NCBI GenBank assembly: GCA_002104945.1
Contig: MCFH01000053.1
Coordinates: 53,501-117,500 of the forward strand
Source of the DNA: Piromyces finnis
Taxonomy: Eukaryota; Neocallimastigomycota; Neocallimastigomycetes; Neocallimastigales; Neocallimastigaceae
Length of the DNA: 64,000 nt
Direction of reading: 5' to 3'
Shown: positions 48,556 through 61,300 of the stretch, one piece after another
Layout of the letters: the number at the start of each line of letters is the position of its first letter
Position numbering within the stretch: position 1 is the first letter of the stretch
The notes under the pieces: model-generated
Told to the model about the DNA's origin: nothing
Seen by the model: the letters and a program-made list of their open reading frames with translations, nothing else
The model's database searches: none
Program-made: the position numbers and the translations under genes

Positions 48556-49959
48556 TTTTTTTTTTTTTTTTTTTTTTAACGGCATCAAATATTTTAAACT
48601 TTATTATTAATTTAATTAAAATTATAATACATGTAATATAAAAAATTAAAAATAAAAATAAAAATAAAAATAAAAATAAAAATAAAAATAAAAATAAAAA
48701 TAAAAATAAAAATAAAAATAAAAATAAAAATATGTTTAAATAAACACAAATGAATAAAAATTGGGTATAATGTATTCTAGTAATTTTAATTAAAGTAAGA
48801 AAGCCACTATTATACTAAAGTATAATAATTGTATTTGACTTCCAATGGGACACCGAGCCAAGGATCAAAATTTTATCATGGGACAAAATTATGATCTCCA
48901 TTGGTTGCGCTGGCCCTCCTGGCCTGTCTTACTGTTTCTTCAGCATTGACGCTCTTGGATGTTGCTTCAAACCTTTTGAACATTGACCATTGCTGGCCAA
49001 TAGCAAAAGGCATGATTTTGGTTAGAAGTTCCGCGGTTACCGTCAAGAATGGTGTTCCTTCATTAGTACCAGATTGAATCTGACACTTGCAAAGTTCTTT
49101 CCATTCCCTTGAATTGTAATTGATAATGTTAAAACTTCTTCCCCCAAGAAGGAATTTAAATATTTTACTGCACACGCTAGAATAATCATACACATTAATA
49201 TTCACCGGATTATTAGAACTATTACTATCATTAACTAAATTACTATCTAAATTAGAATTATTATCTTCACTATTGCTATCATTACTAATATTATTATTTC
49301 TATTACTACTATTGTTATTATTACTATTTCTATTACTACTATTGTTATTATTACTATTGTTACTATTACTATTGTTATTACTACTATTGTTACTATTACT
49401 ATTAATGTTATTGCTATCTCTACTGATATTAACATTTTCATTATTATTGATAGGACTATTGGAATTACGTTGACTGAAAAAATTTAGTAGCTGGACTATG
49501 GAATCACAATGTTTAATACGGATATCTCTAAATATTGGACAATCTAATAACCAATGTTTAATACTTTGAACACCACACTTGCAACATGGACAGTAGTTAG
49601 GACAAACTCTGCTGATTACTTGTGAGTTAAGTACTAGTTTTTTGAAAGGAATAAGAATATTAGGATTTCTTAAGAATTTACTGACTGAGAATAGTCCTTT
49701 CAAAACCTTGTTATTAAGAGCTTTAATTACTGGTTTAAGGGACAAATTCTTATCAAATGGAACACCAAGATAAGTGTAGCAGTCAGTAGTTGGAATGGGT
49801 TGTCCTGCTAAGTAAAATGTTGAATCTCTCTTGTTCTGATTTTCTATTGATTCAGGACGAATCACCATTATCGTTGAACATTTCTGGATACCAAATTCCA
49901 TTTCATTATACAATGCCCATTCATTAACTCTTCTAAGCATCTTTTTTAAGGATCCTCTT

Positions 49960-49960
<1 letters not shown>
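48556..49960 (-). mobile_element. LINE copy 4, 3' part (5'-truncated, internally deleted)
   Basis: The poly-A tail is 48556-48577 and the 3' UTR is 48578-48875, with an expanded AAAAAT array. The ORF part is 48876-49940. It encodes the RT C-terminal segment and then jumps from ISRV to CPNYCPCCKCG: 534 bp between two AAACT repeats (59066-59070 and 59600-59604 in copy 1) are missing, in frame. An extra Ile codon sits in CSTIMVIRP. The copy is split at 49960 by copy 3 and resumes at 55772-55846 and 63874-63960. It is not functional. Confidence 0.82.
48650..48732. repeat. Expanded (AAAAAT)n in a LINE 3' UTR
   Basis: About 13-14 hexamer units, against two to four at the same place in the other copies (for example 50085, 55972, 58195). 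Confidence 0.9.
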
Positions 49961-50002
<42 letters not shown>

Positions 50003-50239
50003 GGCATCAAATATTTTAAACTTTATTATTAATTTAATTAAAATTATAATACATGTAATAAAAAATTAAAAAATAAAAATAAAAATAAAAAAAATATGTT
50101 TAAATAAACACAAATGAATAAAATTTGGGTATAATGTATTCTAGTAATTTTAATTAAAGTAAGAAAGCCACTATCATACTAAAGTATAATAATTGTATTT
50201 GACTTCCAATGGGACACCGAGCCAAAGATCAAAATTTTG

Positions 50240-53200
50240 TCATGGAACAAAATTATGATCTCCATTGGTTGCGCTGGCCCTCCTGGCCTGTCTTACTGTT
50301 TCTTCAGCATTGACGCTCTTGGATGTTGCTTCAAACCTTTTGAACATTGACCATTGCTGGCCAATAGCAAAAGGCATGATTTTGGTTAGAAGTTCCGCGG
50401 TTACCGTCAAGAATGGTGTTCCTTCGTTAGTATCAGATTGAATCTGACGCTTACAAAGTTCTTTCCATTCCCTTGAATTGTAATTAATATTGTTAAAACT
50501 TCTTCCCCCAAGAAGGAATTTAAATATTTTACTGCACACACTAGAATAATCATACACATTAATATTCACCGGATTATTAGAACTTTTACTATCATTAACT
50601 AAATTACTATCTAAATTAGAATTATTATCTTCACTATTGCTATCATTACTAATATTATTATTTCTATTATTGTTATTATTACTATTGTTACTATTACTAT
50701 TGTTACTATTACTATTGTTATTACTACTATTGTTACTATTACTATTAATGTTATTACTATCTCTACTGATATTATCAATTTCATTATTATTGATAGGACT
50801 ATTGGAATTACGTTGACTGAAAAAATTTAATAGCTGGACTATGGAATCATAATGTTTAATACGGATATCTCTAAATGTTGGACAATCAATAACCAATGTT
50901 TAATACTTTGATCTCCACACTTGCAACATGGACAGTAGTTAGGACAAACTGGATCAACAAATTTGGCAGCTTTGGCAACTCTAGCATCCAACTTGTATCC
51001 GCTTCTTGCTTTCAATAGCCAGTAGAAGCCATAGGCAAACTCTGGGTATTCATAACATAATTTAATAAAATCTTTAGTTTCAATAAATTTATTATCATCA
51101 TAATATTGCGCTTTGATTGAATTCCCTTTGAGATCTTTCCAATAAAAGTTTTTAACTGCTTTAACATCTCCATGTTTCTTTAATTTTTTATCAAGTGTCC
51201 TACTTGATTTGCACCACGTGTATTTTCTAAATTTAGGAATGTAATTGACAAGGTGTGAGATAATACAATTTGAGTTTTTCCATTTGTTAAAACATCTAAC
51301 CTGAGCTAACGCACATTTGGCTGACAATGGAGGAATATTCAAATCTTTTGAAATAGAGTATAAAGATATAAACGATACAGCTTTATGAACTCCGGCAACC
51401 CATCGTATTCCTTTGTTAACATGCTTCTGAGCAATCCTAGACCTAGCTTTGTTGGATCCAAGTAATGGTGCAAAGTATGAAACTCTGCTAATCACTTGTG
51501 AGTTAAGTACTAGCTTTTTGAAGGGAATAGGAATATTAGGATTTCTTAAGAATTTACTGACTGAGAAAAGCCCTTTCAAAACCTTGTTATTAAGAGCTTT
51601 AATTACTGGTTTAAGGGACAGATTCTTATCAAATGGAACACCAAGATAAGTATAACAATCAGTAGTTGGAATGGGTTGTCCTGCTAAGTAAAATGTTGGA
51701 TCTCTCTTGTTCTGATTTTCTATTGATTCAGGACGAATCACCATCGTTGAACATTTCTGGATACCAAATTCCATTTCATTATACAATTCCCATTCATTAA
51801 CTCTTCTAAGCATCTTTTTTAAGCATCCTCTTGTTGGAGCACAAATAACTATATCATCTGCAAAAAGTCCACCACAGCATCGAGTGTCATCTAAACTGAC
51901 TCCTAGATCTTCGCACTCTCTAAATATATCATTAATAAAGAGATTAAAGAGAATAGGAGAAAGAGGGCAACCTTGACGGACTCCTTTCTTCACATCAAAA
52001 GATTTCGAGAATTGTCCATCTAATTTGACATTAGCCTTAGATGTTAAATATAAATTTTTGATAAATTGTAGACTCTTACCTCGGATTCCTAAACAATCTA
52101 ATTTATGGAGAATATTACCGATTGGGACTGAATCGTATGCTTTCCTGAGATCTAAAAAGGCCAAATATGTCTCTTTATTATCTAATTGACGTCTACGGCA
52201 TATTTCTTGGATTGAAATGAAAAGACTAATACTTTCTTCCTTTTTTCGAAAACCAAATTGTTCAGGTCTAATGAAATTATTCTTTAAACCATATTCTGAG
52301 ATTCTAGTGGTGACAATTTTGGAAATCAACTTAATACCATTATTGATAAGTGATATACCTCGATAGTTATCACAATCTGTCAAATCTCCCTTCTTAGGAA
52401 TAGAAACAATACTGGATTCATTCCATGAGTTGGGGAAATCTCCATCCCAAATACGGTTGAATAATTTAAGAATAAAATTTAAACCATGAGCATCATTATC
52501 TGAAGTAGTATTACCAGAAGAATTATTATCTGTAGCATTATTAGAATCATTACTTGATGGAACTAATGCTTTGTAAAATTCAATTGGAATACCATCCGGA
52601 CCTGATGCTTTATAATTTGGAGTAGTGAGGATAGCTGACTTGACTTCATCAATACTAATATCTTGGTTGATATCCCACTCATCAAGCATAGGAAGTGAAA
52701 AACGTTTATTCGTTGGTTCTTCATACCAATGCTCCAAATCAAGACTTACACCACTTGGGTCTGATGCAAGATTTTCGAAATGATCATGCCACACATCTAG
52801 TTGTTCTTCCGTAGCAACAACTAATTCTCCATTTTTATTTTTAATTGGTTGAGCAATAAAGAAAGAATCTTTTCCAATTTTTGCAGTTTTCTTGATCCAT
52901 TTCCAGGCCTTCTTAGGATTATGACTCTTCATATACTCACATCCTGTTTTAATCCAATGAAGATATTCTTGCTTCCTAAATTCATTACATCTTTTGTGGA
53001 TGTAATCAATGAGTTTACGGTAGATTTTAATTCTTTTAATAAATTCATCTATATCATAAATTCTTTCTTTTTTAAATCTCTTATACAACTTCATTTTGAT
53101 TTTTTGAAGATTAAAAATTTGTTGTGAAATATGAAATGAAGACTTTATAACATTATTTGCTGAAGTAATACTGAGCTCGTCTGCAATTGAAAAAGCAGTT

Positions 53201-54762
53201 GAAGTAAACTCTTTGGAAAGTTCATCTGTAGAAACATTAGGATCGTTGGATTTTGCTGAAAGTATTTGGAATTTATTATGACTGAGAATAGATTCCTTTT
53301 CCTCAATACATTTTAATCTATTCCATTTCAGAATTTTCTTAGGAACATTAAAGTCATTAGAAAAATCTTCCATAGGAATAATTTTACCATTAATAAGAAG
53401 TGGCTTATGGTCTGATACAGGATAAAAATTATTTATAAATGATCCTGAGTGAATAAGATCTTTCATCTTCGAATTGATAAGAGCATGGTCAATGTCGGAA
53501 GATTGATCACCTCGAGTCCAAGAGATAGTAGACCCTCTAAGCGGAAGAATTTCCCAATCTCCTAATCCATTAGTTGATAACCAGTTGGATAATTTTACTT
53601 TAGACATATTAAAATCACCAACAAGAATCGATGGATGGGATGAATGAGTTTGTAACCACAAGCGAACTTCTCACTTTGCATGATCAACATAGATGTTGTG
53701 ATGACTATGAGGCATATAAACATTTCCAATCGAGCATTTGAATCTATTCCAGAGACTAAAAGTATAAATAGAAATAATATACTTTCCAGAGAAGTTTTCA
53801 AGTGAGGCTTGACACGAATTGTGAAAACCTAAATATAAACCTCTCATTCCCGGAACTGATTCGTCAGCTTTCTTGAAAAAGTGTCTATAGTTTCGCAAAG
53901 TAACACGACAAGGATAATCTGTATTCGATCCAGAACCATTACCAGTTTCTTGGAAACATAAAAATAATGGTTTGAAAATAGCTGTGAAATAGCTAATACT
54001 ATCTCTCTTTTCGTGATTCCACCCATTGGTGTTCCAACTAAGACAAAAAGAAAAGTTATCAGGCTTGTTGGATGAGGAAGAATCGTTGCTATTATTATTA
54101 TTATTAAAGTCATCGTTATTAATGGATGATGCATCAGAGGAATAAGTAGAACTATTACTAGATGGCTGTGAAACTGAAGAACTATCAACTATTGAACTGT
54201 TATCAGAGTTGATAGAGCTATTAGAATTAATTGTTGAATGTTGAGATTGAAATTGTGTTTGCTGTAGATCTGGAATATTTTCATGATTGGAAACTTGTTG
54301 AAGATCTTGTTGAAGATCTAGTTGAAGATCGGATTGTTGATGAGATTGTTGAACTGATTGTTGAAATGATTGTTGAATAGAATGTTGGTGTTTATTAGAA
54401 ACTAAAATTTTACGTTTGAGAGTGGAAAAAGTGTATTTGTGATTCCTTCTACTACGAGCTGAAAAGGAAATTGAGGTAACTGAAAGTTTCTTCTTTAACA
54501 TGTGTAAGATTTTAATACAATCTTTCGATGAACCATGAACCTTGACTAAGAAAAAGTGATCATTGAAAGTCTGAAAATATTTAACACTAATAACTGAATT
54601 AAATTTATCTTCTAGAATAACCTCGAGTTTTTCCCATAGCATATTTACTGACCATGATCGAATACCACGGATAAAGAAGGAGCGAATATCATCTAAGGGG
54701 ATACCATAAGACCGGGTACCACGTCTGATATAATTCTTGTCTTTAATATAAAGGACTGACAT
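50240..54762 (-). pseudogene. LINE copy 3 endonuclease-reverse transcriptase ORF, two disabling mutations
   Basis: The 5' segment (54762-53671, 363 codons) covers the N-terminal basic/Gln-rich region and the start of the endonuclease (SWNTNGW, QET). The middle segment (about 53670-50839) covers the rest of the endonuclease (GDFN, SDIDH, SDHKPLL), the reverse transcriptase (QGCPLSPILFNLF, FADD) and most of the zinc motif. The last segment (50896-50240) is the Asn/Ser-rich linker and C-terminus. The internal TGA and the one-base deletion separate them, so no complete enzyme can be made. Confidence 0.9.
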
Positions 54763-55408
54763 GATAATAAATTCTAATTAAAAATATTGAATATAAAATA
54801 AATACTAATAAAAATTATAAATATAACGTATATGGAAAAAAAAATCTGTCTCTCTCTCTCTTCTTAAAAGTACTGGATAGTACAAAAATTGTTACGATGC
54901 TTTGTTTAAAGTTTCTTTTTTTGAATTCTAGTTGTAAATTTTCTTTAAAAATTCTAGTTTTGGTTTGTTGTTAGTAAATTCGAATCGCTTTTTGACACTA
55001 AACTTGTTTGACTTTACTTTTCATTAAATATTTAAATTGGTAAAAAATTTGAATCAAGAATGTCGACACCAGAAAGCTTGTGAATAGTATTTTTACATGA
55101 TGTAGAGTGAATCAGTCTCTTACAAGAAACAATACAACAATAGCTACATGAATATAAAAATACAATGCAAATGCTAAAGTTGACTACATTGGATTCTTAC
55201 AAGAGAAGAGTAGTACTACATGAATACATGAATAAAAGAAAAAATACAGCAACAAAATGTATTACTCTTCTAATTAAATACTATACAAACTTACCTGAAT
55301 ATCAAACATTCAACTTATTCATCAAATACTTAATTCGATGAATAAAATGTTTTTTAATCGCTCAGTACCATGAGCTTAGTCCTAATAATTTTCCCTTAAA
55401 GACTAACC

Positions 55409-55655
55409 AAGCATCCATTGCGCAATGCTTGGATTTAATTCTTCCTACTCTCTCAGTACCATGAGCATGAGTAGACCCCCTTGAGAAACTACATTTATTA
55501 AATAAAATGAAGGCACGTTTCCAAGAGGGCACCAAGCATCCATTGCGCAATACTTGGATTTAATTCTTTCTACTCTCTCAGTACCATGAGCATGAGTAGA
55601 CCCCCTTGAGAAACTACATTTATTAAATAAATGAAGGCACGTTCCCAAGAGGGAA
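55409..55655 (-). repeat. Two tandem 5' UTR monomers, LINE copy 3
   Basis: Two units of about 122-125 bp each contain the palindromic core CATTGCGCAATG (the second has one mismatch, CAATACTTGG beside it), then CTCAGTACCATGAGCATGAG, then TTCCCAAGAGG. The structure is the same as at 63529-63771. Confidence 0.85.
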
Positions 55656-55771
55656 ATAGAAATAATATACTTTCCAGAGAAGTTTTCAAGTGAGGCTTGA
55701 CACGAATTGTGAAAACCTAAATATAAACCTCTCATTCCTGGAACTGATTCGTCAGCTTTCTTGAAAAAGTG

Positions 55772-55842
55772 AGGATCCTCTTGTTGGAGCACAAATAACT
55801 ATATCATCTGCAAAAAGTCCACCACAGCATCGAGTGTCACCT

Positions 55843-55846
<4 letters not shown>
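55772..55846 (-). mobile_element. LINE copy 4, middle fragment
   Basis: This fragment of the RT coding region (FADDIVICAPTRG side, up to TGTCACCTAAAC) lies between the 5' end of copy 3 and the poly-A tail of copy 2. Its left edge repeats AGGATCCTCTTG and its right edge TGTCACCTAAAC, the duplicated targets of the two flanking insertions. Confidence 0.85.
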
Positions 55847-55902
<56 letters not shown>

Positions 55903-58089
55903 GGCATCAAATATTTTAAACTTTATTATTAATTTAATTAAAATTATAATACATGTAATAAAAAATTAAAAATAAAAATAAAAATAAAAAAAATATGTTT
56001 AAATAAACACAAATGAATAAAAATTGGGTATAATGTATTCTAGTAATTTTAATTAAAGTAAGAAAGCCACTATTATACTAAAGTATAATAATTGTATTTG
56101 ACTTCCAATGGGACACCGAGCCAAAAATCAAAATTTTGTCATGGAACAAAATTATGATCTCCATTGGTTGCGCTGGCCCTCCTGGCCTGTCTTACTGTTT
56201 CTTCAGCATTGACGCTCTTGGATGTTGCTTCAAACCTTTTGAACATTGACCATTGCTGACCAATAGCAAAAGGCATGATTTTGGTTAGAAGTTCCGCGGT
56301 TACCATCAAGAATGGTGTTCCTTCGTTAGTACCAGATTGAATCTGACGCTTACAAAGTTCTTTCCATTCCCTTGAATTGTAATTAATATTGTTAAAACTT
56401 CTTCCCCCAAGAAGGAATTTAAATATTTTACTGCACACACTAGAATAATCATACACATTAATATTCACCGGATTATTAGAACTATTACTATCATCAACTA
56501 AATTACTATCTAAATTAGAATTATTATCATCACTATTGCTATCATTACTAATATTATTATTTCTATTATTGTTATTATTACTATTGTTATTATTAATATT
56601 ATTACTATTACTATTACTGTTATTGCTATCTCTGCTGATATTAACACATTCATTATTATTGATAGGACTATTGGAATTACGTTGACTGAAAAAATTTAAT
56701 AGATGGACTATAGAATCATAATGTTTAATACGGATATCTCTAAATGTTGGACAATCTAATAACCAATGTTTAATACTTTGATCTCCACACTTGCAACATG
56801 GACAGTAGTTAGGACAAACTGGATCAACAAATTTAGCAGCTTTGGCAACTCTAGCATCCAACTTGTATCCGCTTCTTGCTTTCAATAGCCAGTAGAAGCC
56901 ATAGGCAAACTCTGGGTACTCATAACATAATTTAATAAAATCTTTAGTTTCAATAAATTTATTATCATCATAATATTGCGCTTTGATTGAATTCCCTTTG
57001 AGATCTTTCCAATAAAAGTTTTTAACTGCTTTAACATCTCCATGTTTCTTTAGTTTTTTATCAAGTGTCCTACTTGATTTGCACCACGTGTATTTTCTAA
57101 ATTTAGGAATGTAATTGACAAGGTGTGAGATAATACAATTTGAGTTTTTCCATTTGTTAAAACATCTAACCTGAGCTAACGCACATTTGGCTGACAATGG
57201 AGGAATATTCAAATCTTTTGAGATAGAGTATAAAGATATAAACGATACAGCTTTATGAACTCCGGCAACCCATCGTATTCCTTTGTTAACATGCTTCTGA
57301 GCAATCCTAGACCTAGCTTTGTTGGATCCAAGTAATGGTGCAAAGTATGAAACTCTGCTAATCACTTGTGAGTTAAGTACTAGTTTTTTGAAAGGAATAG
57401 GAATATTAGGATTTCTTAAGAATTTACTGACTGAGAAAAGTCCTTTCAAAACCTTGTTATTAAGAACTTTAATTACTGGTTTAAGGGACAAATTCTTATC
57501 AAATGGAACACCAAGATAAGTGTAGCAGTCAGTAGTTGGAATGGGTTGTCCTGCTAAGTAAAATGTTGGATCTCTCTTGTTCTGATTTTCTATTGATTCA
57601 GGACGAATCACCATCGTTGAACATTTCTGGATACCAAATTCCATTTCATTATACAAGGCCCATTCATTAACTCTTCTAAGCATCTTTTTTAAGCATCCTC
57701 TTGTTGGAGCACAAATAACTATATCATCTGCAAAAAGTCCACCACAGCATCGAGTGTCACCTAAACTGACTCCGAGATCTTCACACTCTTTAAATATATC
57801 ATTAATAAAGAGATTAAAAAGAATAGGAGAAAGTGGGCAACCTTGACGGACTCCTTTCTTCACATCAAAAGATTTCGAGAATTGTCCATCTAATTTGACA
57901 TTAGCCTTAGATGTTAAATATAAATTTTTGATAAATTGTAAACTCTTACCTCGGATTCCTAAACAATCTAATTTATGGAGAATATTACCGATAGGGACTG
58001 AATCGTATGCTTTCCTGAGATCTAAAAAGGCCAAATATGTCTCTTTATTATCTAATTGACGTCTACGGCATATTTCTTGGATTGAAATG

Positions 58090-58091
<2 letters not shown>
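55847..58091 (-). mobile_element. LINE copy 2, 5'-truncated (3' part)
   Basis: The poly-A tail is 55847-55899 (53 nt, the longest here), the 3' UTR is 55900-56138, and the ORF runs from 58091 down to 56139 without interruption. The ORF part begins inside the RT (RRRQLDNKETYLAFLDLRKAYDSV) and includes FADD, the zinc motif and the C-terminus. The copy is cut at 58091 by copy 1 and resumes at 63773-63873. Its ends carry TGTCACCTAAAC (55835-55846 and 63874-63885), the target duplication inside copy 4. Confidence 0.9.
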
Positions 58092-58123
<32 letters not shown>

Positions 58124-58358
58124 GGCATCAAATATTTTAAACTTTATTATTAATTTAATTAAAATTATAATACATGTAATATAAAAATTAAAATAAAATA
58201 AAAATAAAAAAAATATGTTTAAATAAACACAAATGAATAAAAATTGGGTATAATGTATTCTAGTAATTTTAATTAAAGTAAGAAAGCCACTATCATACTA
58301 AAGTATAATAATTGTATTTGACTTCCAATGGGACACCGAGCCAAAGATCAAAATTTTG

Positions 58359-61300
58359 TCATGGAACAAAATTATGATCTCCATTGGTTGCGCTGGCCCT
58401 CCTGGCCTGTCTTACTGTTTCTTCAGCATTGACGCTCTTGGATGTTGCTTCAAACCTTTTGAACATTGTCCATTGCTGGCCAATAGCAAAAGGCATGATT
58501 TTGGTTAGAAGTTCCGCGGTTACCGTCAAGAATGGTGTTCCTTCGTTAGTACCAGATTGAATCTGACGCTTACAAAGTTCTTTCCATTCCCTTGAATTGT
58601 AATTAATATTGTTAAAACTTCTTCCCCCAAGAAGGAATTTAAATATTTTACTGCACACACTAGAATAATCATACACATTAATATTCACCGGATTATTAGA
58701 ACTATTACTATCATTAACTAAATTACTATCTAAATTAGAATTATTATCTTCACTATTGCTATCATTACTAATATTATTATTTCTATTATTGTTATTATTA
58801 CTATTGTTACTATTACTATTGTTACTATTACTATTGTTATTACTACTATTGTTACTATTACTATTAATGTTATTACTATCTCTACTGATATTATCAATTT
58901 CATTATTATTGATAGGACTATTGGAATTACGTTGACTGAAAAAATTTAATAGCTGGTCTATAGAATCATAATGTTTAATACGGATATCTCTAAATGTTGG
59001 ACAATCTAATAACCAATGTTTAATACTTTGATCTCCACACTTGCAACATGGACAGTAGTTAGGACAAACTGGATCAACAAATTTGGCAGCTTTGGCAACT
59101 CTAGCATCCAACTTATATCCGCTTCTTGCTTTCAATAGCCAGTAGAAGCCATAGGCAAACTCTGGGTACTCATAACATAATTTAATAAAATCTTTAGTTT
59201 CAATAAATTTATTATCATCATAATATTGCGCTTTGATTGAATTCCCTTTGAGATCTTTCCAATAAAAGTTTTTAACTGCTTTAACATCTCCATGTTTCTT
59301 TAATTTTTTATCAAGTGTCCTACTTGATTTGCACCACGTGTATTTTCTAAATTTAGGAATGTAATTGACAAGGTGTGAGATAATACAATTTGAGTTTTTC
59401 CATTTGTTAAAACATCTAACCTGAGCTAACGCACATTTGGCTGACAATGGAGGAATATTCAAATCTTTTGAAATAGAGTATAAAGATATAAACGATACAG
59501 CTTTATGAACTCCGGCAACCCATCGTATTCCTTTGTTAACATGCTTCTGAGCAATCCTAGACCTAGCTTTGTTGGATCCAAGTAATGGTGCAAAGTATGA
59601 AACTCTGCTAATCACTTGTGAGTTAAGTACTAGTTTTTTGAAAGGAATAGGAATATTAGGATTTCTTAAGAATTTACTGACTGAGAAAAGCCCTTTCAAA
59701 ACCTTGTTATTAAGAGCTTTAATTACTGGTTTAAGGGACAGATTCTTATCAAATGGAACACCAAGATAAGTATAACAATCAGTAGTTGGAATGGGTTGTC
59801 CTGCTAAGTAAAATGTTGGATCTCTCTTGTTCTGATTTTCTATTGATTCAGGACGAATCACCATCGTTGAACATTTCTGGATACCAAATTCCATTTCATT
59901 ATACAATGCCCATTCATTAACTCTTCTAAGCATCTTTTTTAAGCATCCTCTTGTTGGAGCACAAATAACTATATCATCTGCAAAAAGTCCACCACAGCAT
60001 CGAGTGTCACCTAAACTGACTCCTAGATCTTCGCACTCTCTAAATATATCATTAATAAAGAGATTAAAGAGAATAGGAGAAAGAGGGCAACCTTGACGGA
60101 CTCCTTTCTTCACATCAAAAGATTTCGAGAATTGTCCATCTAATTTGACATTAGCCTTAGATGTTAAATATAAATTTTTGATAAATTGTAGACTCTTACC
60201 TCGGATTCCTAAACAATCTAATTTATGGAGAATATTACCGATTGGGACTGAATCGTATGCTTTCCTGAGATCTAAAAAGGCCAAATATGTCTCTTTATTA
60301 TCTAATTGACGTCTACGGCATATTTCTTGGATTGAAATGAAAAGACTAATACTTTCTTCCTTTTTTCGAAAACCAAATTGTTCAGGTCTAATGAAATTAT
60401 TCTTTAAACCATATTCTGAGATTCTAGTGGTGACAATTTTGGAAATCAACTTAATACCATTATTGATAAGTGATATACCTCGATAGTTATCACAATCTGT
60501 CAAATCACCCTTCTTAGGAATAGAAACAATACTGGATTCATTCCATGAGTTGGGGAAATCTCCATCCCAAATACGGTAGAATAATTTAAGAATAAAATTT
60601 AAACCATGAGCATCATTATCTGAAGTGGTATTACCAGAAGAATTATTATCTGTAGCATTATTAGAATCATTACTTGATGGAACTAATGCTTTGTAAAATT
60701 CAATTGGAATACCATCCGGACCTGATGCTTTATAATTTGGAGTAGTGAGGATAGCTGACTTGACTTCATCAATACTAATATCTTGGTTGATATCCCACTC
60801 ATCAAGCATAGGAAGTGAAAAACGTTTATTCGTTGGTTCTTCATACCAATGCTCCAAATCAAGACTTACACCACTTGGGTCTGATGCAAGATTTTCGAAA
60901 TGATCATGCCACACATCTAGTTGTTCTTCTGTAGCAACAACTAATTCTCCATTTTTATTTTTAATTGGTTGAGCAATAAAGAAAGAATCTTTTCCTATTT
61001 TTGCAGTTTTCTTGATCCATTTCCAGGCCTTCTTAGGATTATGACTCTTCATATACTCACATCCTGTTTTAATCCAATGAAGATATTCTTGCTTCCTAAA
61101 TTCATTACATCTTTTGTGGATGTAATCAATGAGTTTACGGTAGATTTTAATTCTTTTAATAAATTCATCTATATCATAAATTCTTTCTTTTTTAAATCTC
61201 TTATACAACTTCATTTTGATTTTTTGAAGATTAAAAATTTGTTGTGAAATATGAAATGAAGACTTTATAACATTATTTGCTGAGGTAATACTGAGCTCGT

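Larger units (their letters stand above)
49961..55771 (-). mobile_element. LINE copy 3, full-length but mutated
   Basis: The poly-A tail is 49961-49999 (39 nt) and the 3' UTR is 50000-50239. The ORF runs from 54762 down to 50240, broken twice relative to copy 1. A single-base change turns TTA into TGA at 53673-53671, after DHAK. A one-base deletion near 50887 (TCTAATAACC to TCAATAACC) shifts the frame after KHWLL. The 5' UTR (54763-55655) has two tandem monomers. A further 116 bp at 55656-55771 copies part of the endonuclease coding region. The copy is flanked by AGGATCCTCTTG (49949-49960 and 55772-55783), the duplicated target within copy 4. Confidence 0.9.

Noticed and set aside
48876-49940. 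Spliced LINE transcript as source of copy 4's internal gap
   Set aside because: The junction is best explained by AAACT direct repeats, and the missing segment does not have GT and AG ends.
55362-55792. Small minus-strand frames (62 and 115 codons) upstream of LINE copy 3
   Set aside because: They are translations of the 5' UTR monomers and the attached endonuclease fragment, not separate genes.
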